The notes beneath the pieces were generated by a model, which had not been told where the DNA came from, searched no databases, and saw only the letters and a list, made by a program, of their open reading frames with translations. Position numbers and translations under genes: made by a program. A DNA stretch of 64,000 nucleotides from UMGS1649 sp045534225 (GTDB lineage: Bacteria; Bacillota; Clostridia; TANB77; CAG-465), in the NCBI GenBank assembly GCA_045534225.1, contig JAZSJJ010000011.1, positions 180,912 through 244,911 of the forward strand, read 5' to 3'. Positions 24,906 to 32,920 of this stretch are shown one piece after another; position 1 is the first letter of the stretch; every line of letters starts with the position of its first letter.

Positions 24906-26075
24906 CTATCCAAAATATTTACTCATTAAACTTTCTTGTAACTTTTGTACTTCTTCTATACTCTTTTGTATTTGTAATTTTGATTTATTGGCCTTTTCCA
25001 CAATTTTTTCAAACTTATTTTGAAGCTGAATGGGAGGGAGAAGTATAGATAGTTTCTTCAAATGAGTCGGCCCAAAATTAGGCTGTGCAGAACCAGTTAT
25101 CAATTTATTAATTTGCATCCTGAAAGCATCGCTCTTAATGAAATTAAACAAATATTGTTTAGATACAATATTTTCATCATAAGGTCTTAACCTTATGATA
25201 CTCGTGTTAAGACATAGTGGTATATGTTTCTCAGAAATTTCCGCTATTTTCCCCCAGGTTACACCCGAACTTGCCATAACATAATCACCCACATTTAGTA
25301 AAAAATGTTTGTATTTTTGATTCACTTCTTGCTCTGAAAGATAAGTATTTGTATTTTCTAACACAAGATTATCATCAATTAGATTTCTAATGTTGATAAG
25401 TTTTATTCCACTATCTCTGAACTGCCAGTTGCGAACACCTGGCCCCTCTTGGAAATAAACAACATCTTGAAAATCCGCAACTTGCCATTCTATATGGTTA
25501 TTGTTCAAAGCCCCAAACATCTCGATAAACTGAGATTTGATTAATCCATCTAAATCTTCAATTTGTTTTTTTCTTATATTTATAACTTCTTGCACTTTAT
25601 CCAAAACTGTGGCTATTTCTTTTTGTTTATCTAGTTCGTACTTATAAAACTCAAATTCCTCTATTTTTCTACTGCTTATATTGGGCTGTGCGCATCCAAA
25701 CGCATTATTTAGTATATACTTTTCAAATAGTGGCGATTTTAATAAAAAATACAAAAAGTTTTCATCGAGTTCTTCTTTAACGATAAATTTTCCCACACGC
25801 TGATTTAATAATGCTTTCTGGTAGCTTGAATATTTCCCCACTTTGCCAACAGTCGCTCCCGACATAGCTATTAAAATATCATTTCTTTTTATTTCAAATT
25901 CAGGATGATTATCTAAAAATTCCTCCGTATAGCATATATCATTATCAACTGTAACTTTGTTTTCTTGAATATTCCCTATTCTAATAATTGGAATATTGTT
26001 TTTGCTAAACAAATCACTCTTAAACGCATAACCACCTTGAACTTTGCAAACATCTCCTAATTTAATTTTCTCCAT
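24906..26075 (-). CDS. hsdS: Type I restriction enzyme specificity subunit
   Basis: A 389-residue HsdS with two target recognition domains. The first runs from KLGDVCKVQGGYAFKSDLF to about residue 150, followed by the conserved helical spacer (LDKVQEVINIRKKQIEDLDGLIKSQFIEMFG). The second (about 195-365) ends with the matching C-terminal helix KANKSKLQIQKSIEEVQKLQESLMSKYFG. The two helices set the spacing of the bipartite target. Its ATG overlaps the hsdM stop by one base (TAATG). No inverted hsdS fragments or invertase are nearby, so no phase variation is evident. The target sequence is not readable. Confidence 0.94.
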   Translation of the reverse strand: MEKIKLGDVCKVQGGYAFKSDLFSKNNIPIIRIGNIQENKVTVDNDICYTEEFLDNHPEFEIKRNDILIAMSGATVGKVGKYSSYQKALLNQRVGKFIVKEELDENFLYFLLKSPLFEKYILNNAFGCAQPNISSRKIEEFEFYKYELDKQKEIATVLDKVQEVINIRKKQIEDLDGLIKSQFIEMFGALNNNHIEWQVADFQDVVYFQEGPGVRNWQFRDSGIKLINIRNLIDDNLVLENTNTYLSEQEVNQKYKHFLLNVGDYVMASSGVTWGKIAEISEKHIPLCLNTSIIRLRPYDENIVSKQYLFNFIKSDAFRMQINKLITGSAQPNFGPTHLKKLSILLPPIQLQNKFEKIVEKANKSKLQIQKSIEEVQKLQESLMSKYFG

Positions 26076-27529
26076 TAAATCAATCCCTCCAACTCTTTTA
26101 ATTTTTGTTGGATTTCATATTCCATATCTATTACTCTTTTAAGTACTATTTCTGGCTTTTCATATTCCTTCTTTTCAACAACTGTTTCTTTATATTTATT
26201 AATAGATAAATCGTAATCATTTTCTACTATTTCTTCTTTTGATACAAAGAAAGATTTTTCTGTTCTTGCTCTATTTTGTTCTTCTTCCGAGTCTTTATTA
26301 TTAAATCTTTGAATTATATCTGGTATATCATTTTCTTTTACAGGTTGTCTATGATCATCTAAACTATAGCCATCCGCTGTCATATCATAGAACCATACTT
26401 TATCTGTTCCGCCTTGTGTTGTTTTTGTAAATATCATAATTGCAGTAGAAACACCTGCATATGGTTTGAACACACCACTTGGCATTGATATGATTGCTTC
26501 TAATTTATGGTTTTCTATTATTTCTTTTCTTATTTGCTTATGCGCATTGGAACTACCAAACAATACTCCATCTGGAACTATTGATGCACATCTTCCACCT
26601 ATCTTTAGGGTTCTTAAGAATAATGCTAAGAATAACAATTCTGTTTTCTTTGTTTTAGTAACAGCTAGTAAATCTTTTGATGTTCTTTCTGCATCTATTG
26701 AACCTTTAAATGGTGGATTAGCTAGAATCAGTGTATATTTACTATTATCCTCATTATCTTCAGACAACGAATCTTTGTACATTATATTAGGATTTTCTAT
26801 TCCATGTTGCATTAAGTTCATTGCACCAATTCTAAGCATTGTTCTATCCATATCAAATCCATAAAACATTGTATTATTGAAATGTTCAGTTAGATTTTCT
26901 GATAAAAACAATTCTCCTTTATTATTTCTTAGATATTCTCCAGCTTCTACTAAGAAACCTGCAGTTCCACAAGCTGGATCTACTATTATATCTTCAGGTG
27001 TTGGTTTCATTAATTCCACCATCATTTTTATAATGTGTCTTGGAGTTCTAAATTGTCCATTTACACCAGCTTGACTTAATTTAGATAATAAATATTCGTA
27101 AACATCACCTTTAGTGTCTCTTTCTTTCATTTCTAACTTGTCCATTGCAGTTACAACCTTTTGTAACATTATCGGTGTTGGAATTATAAATATTGCATCC
27201 TCCATATATTTAGCATATCCAGAGTTTTTATCTGTTGCTAAATTTTTAATAAAAGGGAACACCTCTTGGCTCATCACTCTAAACATCTTATCTGCTGTAT
27301 AATCCTTAAATCTACTCCATCTGCAATTTTGATGTTCATTATCAAAAATTCTTTTTGATTTTATTCCTAATAGCACATCGTTTTTCTCGTGTGCTGTTTC
27401 TATATCATCTAAACCTTTTATGAATAAAAGGTACGTTATTTGCTCTATTACTGTTAAGGGATTAGTTACTCCGCCCTCCCAAAAATATGTCCATATTTTA
27501 TCTATTAAACTTCTTGTTGAACTTTCCAT
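26075..27529 (-). CDS. hsdM: Type I restriction enzyme methyltransferase subunit
   Basis: Start set at the ATG at 27529, since the GGAGGTAT site covers the upstream in-frame ATG at 27541. The 484-residue N6-adenine methyltransferase has the helical HsdM N-domain (about 1-125), the SAM-binding motif VDPACGTAGFLVEAG (about 183-197) and the catalytic NPPF (about 270) in LILANPPFKGS. It modifies host DNA and forms the core of the restriction complex with HsdS and HsdR. It leads the operon, behind a promoter overlaid by an 18-bp palindrome. Confidence 0.95.
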   Translation of the reverse strand: MESSTRSLIDKIWTYFWEGGVTNPLTVIEQITYLLFIKGLDDIETAHEKNDVLLGIKSKRIFDNEHQNCRWSRFKDYTADKMFRVMSQEVFPFIKNLATDKNSGYAKYMEDAIFIIPTPIMLQKVVTAMDKLEMKERDTKGDVYEYLLSKLSQAGVNGQFRTPRHIIKMMVELMKPTPEDIIVDPACGTAGFLVEAGEYLRNNKGELFLSENLTEHFNNTMFYGFDMDRTMLRIGAMNLMQHGIENPNIMYKDSLSEDNEDNSKYTLILANPPFKGSIDAERTSKDLLAVTKTKKTELLFLALFLRTLKIGGRCASIVPDGVLFGSSNAHKQIRKEIIENHKLEAIISMPSGVFKPYAGVSTAIMIFTKTTQGGTDKVWFYDMTADGYSLDDHRQPVKENDIPDIIQRFNNKDSEEEQNRARTEKSFFVSKEEIVENDYDLSINKYKETVVEKKEYEKPEIVLKRVIDMEYEIQQKLKELEGLI

Positions 27530-27542
27530 ATATACCTCCACT

Positions 27543-27583
27543 TATAGTTATTTAACTATATCATAAAATATCCATTTTAACAA
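27543..27583 (-). promoter_or_regulatory. hsdM promoter with overlapping 18-bp palindrome
   Basis: TTGTTA -35 (27583-27578) and TATAGT -10 (27560-27555) with a 17-bp spacer. A perfect palindrome, arms TATAGTTA and TAACTATA around TT (27543-27560), covers the -10 and the start point, a position where a bound repressor would block initiation. Confidence 0.68.
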
Positions 27584-27636
27584 TAAAATTACCAATTTTT
27601 TGAAGACTTTTGTCGTATCTTGTTTTGAGATTATTA

Positions 27637-27660
27637 AAAGCGAGCATCTCTGCCCGCTTT
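27637..27660 (-). terminator. Rho-independent terminator after DUF1810 gene
   Basis: A 10-bp stem with one G-U pair (27637-27646 with 27651-27660), tetraloop, and TTTTAATAAT tail on the minus strand. It isolates the hsd operon from the upstream gene. Confidence 0.75.
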
Positions 27661-27718
27661 ACTGATACATTTCATTTTTTCCACACTATTAGCGTGGATT
27701 TTATACACACATAATGTG

Positions 27719-28153
27719 TTATTTATTTTGTTGTTTATTTAATATCTCTATAGTCTTTTCATCTAATTTGCCATTGTAGTATTTATCTAGTACTTGCTTA
27801 AAGATTTCTTCTTTAGGATTAGTTAGATAAAATAATGTCATAGATGAACATAGTTTATAATTGTCTGGATAAGGTAGTACTTCTGTTATGTTGTTTGTAT
27901 TTAATTTCATTAGCTCTTTACATATTTCTATTAAATGGTTATATAGATATTCATTATTTAGATATGCTTGTGCTTCTTCTATATTTTTTATTGCATAATA
28001 TTTAGATGTACTACTCATTCCTAATCCCTTTATTTGTGGAAATATATACCACATCCAATGTGTTTTCTTTTTACCACTCTTTATTTCTTCTAATGCTTGT
28101 TTATATTCTATTTCATGTGCTTCTATATATCTTTCTATATTAACATTATTCAT
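27719..28153 (-). CDS. DUF1810 family protein
   Basis: A 144-residue single-domain protein matching DUF1810: an N-terminal helix (YIEAHEIEYKQALEEIKSGKKKTHWMWYIFPQIKGLG), then SSTSKYYAIKNIEEAQAYL and a C-terminal CSSMTLFYLTNP segment. The KKTHWMWYIFPQ signature is characteristic. The family is small, cytosolic and of uncertain function. GGAG with a 6-nt spacer supports the start. A 17-bp hairpin lies immediately upstream. Confidence 0.88.
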   Translation of the reverse strand: MNNVNIERYIEAHEIEYKQALEEIKSGKKKTHWMWYIFPQIKGLGMSSTSKYYAIKNIEEAQAYLNNEYLYNHLIEICKELMKLNTNNITEVLPYPDNYKLCSSMTLFYLTNPKEEIFKQVLDKYYNGKLDEKTIEILNKQQNK

Positions 28154-28166
28154 TTATTTCTCCTAT

Positions 28167-28206
28167 GCTTATCCCCACAATACACAAGCGTATTGTGGGG
28201 ATAAGC
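28167..28206. repeat. Perfect 17-bp inverted repeat upstream of DUF1810 gene
   Basis: Arms 28167-28183 and 28190-28206 (GCTTATCCCCACAATAC and its complement) enclose ACAAGC. There is no T run on either side, and its edge is 7-8 nt from the DUF1810 ribosome binding site, so it is more likely an RNA structure affecting that gene or a stable intergenic element than a full terminator. Confidence 0.7.
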
Positions 28207-28227
28207 AAATTATATATTTATCATCTG

Positions 28228-28857
28228 CTAGGTTACGTCAACAATTTGTGTTGATTCTGTTTCCGGCAGTCCTATTCTACTAAGATAATTAGAAAATCTT
28301 TGACTCAAGCTCTCCTTAAACAAATCTCCTAAAACGAACTGTATATTCTCCTTTTTTTGTTTGTGTTCTAACACTTTGTCTACACTTACAGTAAAGTATT
28401 GTTTGAAATCAATTATATATTCTACATACTGTCCCGCCAACACCTCAACCTTCATATAATGATAACGCGCATCTGCATTCTGTTTTATTTTTCTTAAATC
28501 TCCACTGCTTAATTGCCTACACTCGATTCCTAAATGTTCTAGATGTTTTCCACTAGTTATATCTTGTAACAAATAAACCGGTGCAACCATTATCGAAAGT
28601 AAATAAGGATTTCTAAGCACGCCTTCTTTTCCACCGGTTTCTTTTCGTCTTTCTATGTCTGCAATCCTATTTCTATAATCTTGCACCGAATCGCACTCTT
28701 GCGTTAACACAACAACTAACGGAAATTCTATTACAGATACCTCTATATTTCCATCTTTTTCATTAAAATCCTCTATATACTCTACATTTTTTATAAACTC
28801 ACCTTGATATATTCGAGTTTCTAACGGTTCAACTGTTTTTGTTATTATTTCACCCAT
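28228..28857 (-). CDS. Hypothetical protein in TIGR04255 cluster
   Basis: A 209-residue soluble protein with no recognised domain. A notable stretch is FPLVVVLTQECDSVQDY near residue 50, followed by a basic region (RRKETGGKEG) and PYLLSIMVAPVY. A conserved-looking TQ-x-C-D turn with hydrophobic strands suggests an enzyme or nucleic-acid-binding fold, but this is not established. Its ATG overlaps the TGA of the small upstream gene (ATGGGTGA), so the two are translationally coupled. It closes a three-gene minus-strand cluster. Confidence 0.7.
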   Translation of the reverse strand: MGEIITKTVEPLETRIYQGEFIKNVEYIEDFNEKDGNIEVSVIEFPLVVVLTQECDSVQDYRNRIADIERRKETGGKEGVLRNPYLLSIMVAPVYLLQDITSGKHLEHLGIECRQLSSGDLRKIKQNADARYHYMKVEVLAGQYVEYIIDFKQYFTVSVDKVLEHKQKKENIQFVLGDLFKESLSQRFSNYLSRIGLPETESTQIVDVT

Positions 28858-29035
28858 TTATTATGCTTCCTTTTATAATTCTTCTCTTAGGTTTATTATC
28901 CTTGTATCTAGATAAATCCACTTCTATTTTTATATCTTCTCGCTTTATGTAATCTGATATTTCAACGCACGACTTTGAACTTATTACTTCAAAATTAGAT
29001 TCTGTGTTACTCTTTAAATTGTAATTCTGTATCAT
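28850..29035 (-). CDS. Small hypothetical protein, 61 residues
   Basis: A short, charged protein with a basic C-terminus (RYKDNKPKRRIIKGSI). It overlaps the TIGR04255 gene by 29 bp upstream and the next gene by 8 bp downstream, the tight packing of a real operon member. AAGGATG precedes the ATG with an 11-nt spacer. No family was recognised. Size and position between two larger genes would fit an antitoxin or linker subunit, which is only a guess. Confidence 0.6.
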   Translation of the reverse strand: MIQNYNLKSNTESNFEVISSKSCVEISDYIKREDIKIEVDLSRYKDNKPKRRIIKGSIING

Positions 29036-29771
29036 TTATTAATACATCCTTAAACTCTTGTGTTATAAAGTTTTCGAATAATATTCCTATTTGTTTATTC
29101 CACTCTCTAACAGTATTTTCAATATCTTCTGAAGGCTTTATTTCATTACTATATGCGTCAAAATCTAAAACAAATGCATCTTTAACTCTGCTAGCAGGAA
29201 AATTTTGATCGTGAATCCCGCTTTGAAGCTTAATCATATACCCATCGTATTTTATATCAGTTACATTAATTGATTGCAACACTTCACCGCCATAATCTAA
29301 AATTTGATTTTCTCTAAGTTGTTTTATTATATATTTATCCCAATTTATTTCTCCAAATCCTAACGGTTCAATATAATTAATATATCTTAATCCCATCCTT
29401 GATATTGAGATTTTTGCAAATATAAAACTTAATAATCTTATATCCTCTAGTAACATTTCTGAGCCTTTATATACATTATATTCAATTACAATAGATTGTG
29501 AATCAATTGCCAGCATCGCCCAACCTTCTTTTTTTCTAAATATATACTTCTTACTTTCATTTTCCTTTGCGTTAATTGTTTTTGCCTCAACATCAACTGT
29601 AAAATTTGTGTTTTTTATTGTTTGTGGTGGCTCTAATATTTGAAATCTAGTTTTTATTTGATCCAATGTTGTTTTATTCATTAATGCTTCGAATTCTCTT
29701 TCCTCCAACAAAAAATCCACTCTAAATATAACATTTTTCAAATAATTCTTCTTATATATTTCTTTACTCAT
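29007..29771 (-). CDS. TIGR04255 family protein
   Basis: Start set at 29771, where AAAGGAGAATTAT precedes the ATG; an earlier in-frame ATG at 29804 lacks a site. The 254-residue protein shows the TIGR04255 pattern: an N-terminal RVDFLLEE, a central SRMGLRYINYIEPL, and a C-terminal helix WNKQIGILFENFITQEFKDVL. The family is sporadically distributed in bacteria and archaea and has no established function. Here it leads a compact three-gene operon in a defence-rich region, which fits an accessory stress or anti-phage role, by inference. Confidence 0.78.
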   Translation of the reverse strand: MSKEIYKKNYLKNVIFRVDFLLEEREFEALMNKTTLDQIKTRFQILEPPQTIKNTNFTVDVEAKTINAKENESKKYIFRKKEGWAMLAIDSQSIVIEYNVYKGSEMLLEDIRLLSFIFAKISISRMGLRYINYIEPLGFGEINWDKYIIKQLRENQILDYGGEVLQSINVTDIKYDGYMIKLQSGIHDQNFPASRVKDAFVLDFDAYSNEIKPSEDIENTVREWNKQIGILFENFITQEFKDVLINDTELQFKE

Positions 29772-29848
29772 ATAATTCTCCTTTATACTTAATAATATTA
29801 TCATAATATGATTGTTTTTTCAATTTTTTACCATAAATAAAATAAATT

Positions 29849-30250
29849 TCATTTTTCCATCTCCCCATCCCAATCAATAATGCCACCAAATTCTACTAGG
29901 TTTGTGTAACCTAGATGTTGGAGTTTTAGTGCTGCTTGTTTGCTTCTGTTGCCACTTCTGCAATAGATTAGGATAAGTTGGTCTTTGTTTGGTAGTTTTG
30001 TTGTTACTGTTTCATCTATTGTTTCGTTTGGTATGCATATTGCATTTGATATATGTCCTTCGTTATATTCTTCTATTGTACGTGCATCTAATATGATGTA
30101 GTTTGTGTTTTCTTCCATTATGGTTGTTATTTCTTCCATAGATACGTATTGTATTGGGTTAGTTGTTTCTTTTTCTGTGTTTTTATTTAACATTATCACT
30201 CCTCCTATTATTACTACTAGTATTATTAGTATGATTATTACTTTTTTCAT
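29849..30250 (-). CDS. Membrane-anchored rhodanese-domain protein
   Basis: A 133-residue protein with an N-terminal membrane anchor or uncleaved signal (residues about 4-21) and an extracytoplasmic rhodanese domain. The active-site loop YCRSGNRS carries the sulfur-accepting C97, and the DARTIEEYNEGHI CDC25/rhodanese signature is present. It probably handles sulfur or redox transfer at the cell surface. AGGAGAACC precedes the start, and it follows the TipAS-GNAT gene closely, so the two may be cotranscribed. Confidence 0.9.
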   Translation of the reverse strand: MKKVIIILIILVVIIGGVIMLNKNTEKETTNPIQYVSMEEITTIMEENTNYIILDARTIEEYNEGHISNAICIPNETIDETVTTKLPNKDQLILIYCRSGNRSKQAALKLQHLGYTNLVEFGGIIDWDGEMEK

Positions 30251-30260
30251 AGGTTCTCCT

Positions 30261-30884
30261 TTATTTGTTTTGGTTTCTTTTTTCTATTCTATTTTTTGCA
30301 TACGAACAGTCTGCTACTATTCTTTTGTTTTGTTCTTCTGCATATGTTATTACTCTATCTACTAGTTTACCTGCTATTCCTTTTCCTTGATGATTTGTAT
30401 CTACTTCTGTGTGTACTATGTTTATCTCTTCTTTTGTAGTTACATATACACATTTTCCTACTTGTTTGTTATCTATATATGCTAGTACTGTATTTGTTCC
30501 TTCATCTAATGTTATTTCTACTTCTTGTTGTTTTAAGTATGCATTTATTGCTTCATGTGTATATAATGCAGTTCCTTCTCCACCTACTCTATCTATATTT
30601 ACTTTAAATGCATCTGTTATATACATTTCTCCTAATGCTTTTAATGTTTCATTTGTACAAGTATAATAATGGTTTGTGATGAATGTTTTTAGTTCTTGTA
30701 TTTTATCTTGAACCTCTTTAGCTTCTGGATTTAGATCTTTTAGTTTACCTATATCCTTAAATATTTGCATTAATTGTTCTCCACTGTTTAGTAATTGTTG
30801 GTTAGTTAAATTCTTATCCTTAAACTCTTTATATTGTTCCGTGTTTCCCCACATTTGTTCTGCTTGTTTTTCTTTGTTTTCCAT
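30261..30884 (-). CDS. TipAS-domain and GNAT-like acetyltransferase fusion
   Basis: The 207-residue protein has an N-terminal half (about 1-120) resembling the TipAS thiopeptide-binding helical domain: NHYYTCTNETLKALGEMYITDAFKVNIDR and GEGTALYTHEAINAYL. The C-terminal half (about 122-207) is a short GNAT-like acetyltransferase of the YidJ type with VHTEVDTNHQGKGIAGKLVDRVITYAEEQNKRI, including the acetyl-CoA pyrophosphate loop QGKGIAG. The usual MerR DNA-binding domain of TipA is absent. It may bind and acetylate an antibiotic-like ligand, which is inference. Confidence 0.8.
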   Translation of the reverse strand: MENKEKQAEQMWGNTEQYKEFKDKNLTNQQLLNSGEQLMQIFKDIGKLKDLNPEAKEVQDKIQELKTFITNHYYTCTNETLKALGEMYITDAFKVNIDRVGGEGTALYTHEAINAYLKQQEVEITLDEGTNTVLAYIDNKQVGKCVYVTTKEEINIVHTEVDTNHQGKGIAGKLVDRVITYAEEQNKRIVADCSYAKNRIEKRNQNK

Positions 30885-30922
30885 ATATTATCTCCTTTTT
30901 ATGTATGCGTTTATTATATCAC

Positions 30923-30957
30923 AAAGGAGCAAGGTTTTATACTAACCTTACTCCTTT
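30923..30957 (-). terminator. Probable terminator after ABC-F gene
   Basis: A 14-bp stem with one mismatch (30923-30936 with 30944-30957), 8 bp downstream of the ABC-F stop on the minus strand. The T tail is short, so efficiency is uncertain. Confidence 0.55.
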
Positions 30958-30964
30958 TAGTTTG

Positions 30965-32515
30965 TTATATATTTATTTCTCTTTCTGCTATTTTGTTTGC
31001 AAAGTATCTATCATGGGATACAAATAATATTGTACCTTTGTATTCTTTAAGGTTTTCTTCTAAGAGTTCTCTTGTAGATATATCTAGGTGATTTGTTGGT
31101 TCATCTAGTATAAGGAAGTTTGTTTGTTTAATTACTAATTCTGCTATTAGTAATCTTACTCTTTCTCCTCCAGATAATTCTTTTAATCTCTTAAATACAT
31201 TGTCTCCATAGAACATATACTTTGCTAAGAAGTTTCTTGCTTCTGTTTCACTTCCACCGTGAGTTTTGAAGAAATATTCTAGTACTGTATCTTGTTCTCT
31301 TTCGAACTTTATTTCTTGTGGTATATATCCTATTTTTACAGATGGATTTATCTTTATTTCTCCCGTGTAATCTTTATCTTTTCCTAATATTATCTTTATT
31401 AGCGTAGATTTACCAGATCCGTTTTTACCTTTAAGTTGGACTTTTTCTCCTCCGTATACTCCCATGTTAAATTTGGTAAATACAGTTTTGTTAGGATAAC
31501 TTTTGTTTAAGTTTTTTATTACTAATATATCTTTTCCAGCTTTGCCACAAGCGTTTATCTTTATTGGTAACACTGTTTCTACTCTTTTTTCTAATACTTC
31601 TACTTTCTCTAATCTTTTTTCTATAGATTTAGCACGTTTGAAGAACATTTCGTTTCCAGCAAGCCTTCCAAATTCTCTTAGCTTCTTTATGCTTTCTTTC
31701 ATCTTTTCTATCTGCTTTTGTTGAGATTTGTAATTCTCAAACTCAGCTAGTGTTCTTCTTTCATCTTCTTCTAAGAAGTATGTGTAATTACCAAAATATA
31801 TCTTTGCACGACCATTTTCTAGAAGCATTGTTTTAGTTGCTACTTTATCTAGAAAATATCTGTCATGGGATATTAACAGTATTGTCCCTTTATATTCTAT
31901 TAGAAAGCTTTCTAGCCATTCTATTGTTTCTATATCTAAATGGTTAGTTGGTTCATCTAAAAGTAATATGCTTGGATTCTTAAGAAGTATAGCGGCAAGA
32001 TTTACTATTGTTTTTTCACCACCGCTTAGTGTATTATATTCTTTCTTTAGGTATTCTTTATCTAGTTTAAATCCAGAACATATTTTTTTGAACTTTTCTT
32101 CTAGATCATATCCACCTAAAGCGATATATCTTTCTTGTAGTCTACCATATTTCTTAAGTACATCTTCTAAGTCTTCACTCTCACTTGCCATCTTAAGCTC
32201 TAGTTCTCTTAGTCTGTTTTCTATTTCTGTATATTCCTTAAAGCTTTCTTTTAGGTAGTCTTCTACTATTATGTTAGTAGGTTCACTTTCATATACTTGT
32301 TTTAAGTATCCAATACTTGCACCTTTTCTTATATTTACGGTACCTTCCTCGTGATTTTCTATGCCACTTATTATTCTAAATATTGTGGACTTTCCCGAAC
32401 CATTTTCGCCTATTAGCGATATTCTTTCATGAGTATTGACCGCAAAAGTTACACCGTCTAAAACATTCTTTAGACCGTAATTCTTCTTTACATTATTTAA
32501 TTCTATTTCTATCAT
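30965..32515 (-). CDS. ABC-F ATPase, probable ribosome-protection protein
   Basis: A 516-residue protein with two ABC ATPase cassettes and no membrane segments. Walker A GENGSGKST (about 36-44) and GKNGSGKST (about 355), signatures LSGGEKTIV and LSGGERVRL, and Walker B LLLDEPTNHLD and LILDEPTNHLD are all intact. The linker (about 240-320) is a basic coiled coil. ABC-F proteins of this size bind the ribosomal E site and either tune translation or displace antibiotics. The leader-peptide attenuator upstream strongly favours antibiotic-inducible ribosome protection. AAGGAGATATAACA precedes the start. Confidence 0.9.
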   Translation of the reverse strand: MIEIELNNVKKNYGLKNVLDGVTFAVNTHERISLIGENGSGKSTIFRIISGIENHEEGTVNIRKGASIGYLKQVYESEPTNIIVEDYLKESFKEYTEIENRLRELELKMASESEDLEDVLKKYGRLQERYIALGGYDLEEKFKKICSGFKLDKEYLKKEYNTLSGGEKTIVNLAAILLKNPSILLLDEPTNHLDIETIEWLESFLIEYKGTILLISHDRYFLDKVATKTMLLENGRAKIYFGNYTYFLEEDERRTLAEFENYKSQQKQIEKMKESIKKLREFGRLAGNEMFFKRAKSIEKRLEKVEVLEKRVETVLPIKINACGKAGKDILVIKNLNKSYPNKTVFTKFNMGVYGGEKVQLKGKNGSGKSTLIKIILGKDKDYTGEIKINPSVKIGYIPQEIKFEREQDTVLEYFFKTHGGSETEARNFLAKYMFYGDNVFKRLKELSGGERVRLLIAELVIKQTNFLILDEPTNHLDISTRELLEENLKEYKGTILFVSHDRYFANKIAEREINI

Positions 32516-32518
32516 TGT

Positions 32519-32617
32519 TATATCTCCTTATCTTACTATTTTTTAAGTATAACGAGATATATTTGCTATGTTACTTTAAACTATTACAACCCATAGCAAT
32601 TATCTCGTTGTAATAGT
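32519..32617 (-). promoter_or_regulatory. Translational attenuator of the ABC-F gene
   Basis: Two mutually exclusive RNA folds are possible. Segment 1 (32617-32607, end of the leader frame) pairs perfectly over 11 bp with segment 3 (32590-32580). With 1:3 formed, segment 4 (32570-32553) is free and its TATATCTC pairs with GAGATATA of the ABC-F ribosome binding site (32526-32519), giving the OFF state. If a ribosome stalls on the leader, segment 2 (32607-32592) pairs with segment 4 over 15 bp and frees the site, giving the ON state. The arrangement matches erm-type translational attenuation. Confidence 0.75.
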
Positions 32618-32674
32618 ATGACAGCCAAAGCCTCTGTATTTGTTTTCCTCCATAAATTTTTGTTTGTTAGTCAT
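32600..32674 (-). CDS. Leader peptide of the ABC-F gene, 24 residues
   Basis: The ATG at 32674 follows TTGGAGGAATAAC, a strong site, and encodes 24 residues ending KYRGFGCHTITTR before TAA at 32600. The last codons form segment 1 of the downstream RNA switch. A ribosome slowed by an antibiotic around the GFGCHTITT stretch would break hairpin 1:3. No other role is likely for so short a product. Confidence 0.72.
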   Translation of the reverse strand: MTNKQKFMEENKYRGFGCHTITTR

Positions 32675-32705
32675 TGTTATTCCTCCAATTTTTCTTACAA
32701 TATAT

Positions 32706-32734
32706 ATTTTACCACAGATTAAAGAATTTGTGAA
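32706..32734 (-). promoter_or_regulatory. Predicted promoter of the leader and ABC-F gene
   Basis: TTCACA (32734-32729) and TAAAAT (32711-32706) with a 17-bp spacer, about 30 bp upstream of the leader start. It lies inside the NUDIX remnant. Confidence 0.6.
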
Positions 32735-32852
32735 GATTGGATATGTAAATGTTTTTTTCTGATAGATATTCTTTTACTGTTATATCCATATCTAGTTCTT
32801 CTTTTATTACTGCTGCTACTACATTTATCATAAGTCCTTCCGATTTATCCAT
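32709..32852 (-). pseudogene. NUDIX hydrolase remnant with internal deletion
   Basis: A short frame reads MINVVAAVI, the typical first strand of a MutT-like NUDIX protein, joined directly to KEELDMDITVKEYLSEKNIY, the second half of a NUDIX box with its following strand. The intervening glycine and catalytic REU part is missing, and the frame stops soon after. GGAAGG precedes the inner ATG at 32831. It is best read as the decayed remains of a NUDIX gene. Confidence 0.5.
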
Positions 32853-32859
32853 ATTTAAA

Positions 32860-32886
32860 AGTAAAAGTCTTCTTTGCAGAAGACTT
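32860..32886 (-). terminator. Terminator after the GHKL ATPase gene
   Basis: A 13-bp stem with one bulged base around AGTCTTCT and AGAAGACT, followed on the minus strand by TTTTACTTTTAAA. It lies 34 bp after the GHKL stop. Confidence 0.65.
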
Positions 32887-32920
32887 TACTTTAATATTAC
32901 AGCTTTATATCTTACCTGTA

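Noticed and set aside
24906..26075. Phase-variable hsdS by inversion
   Set aside because: No second partial hsdS, inverted repeat or site-specific recombinase is present in the window.
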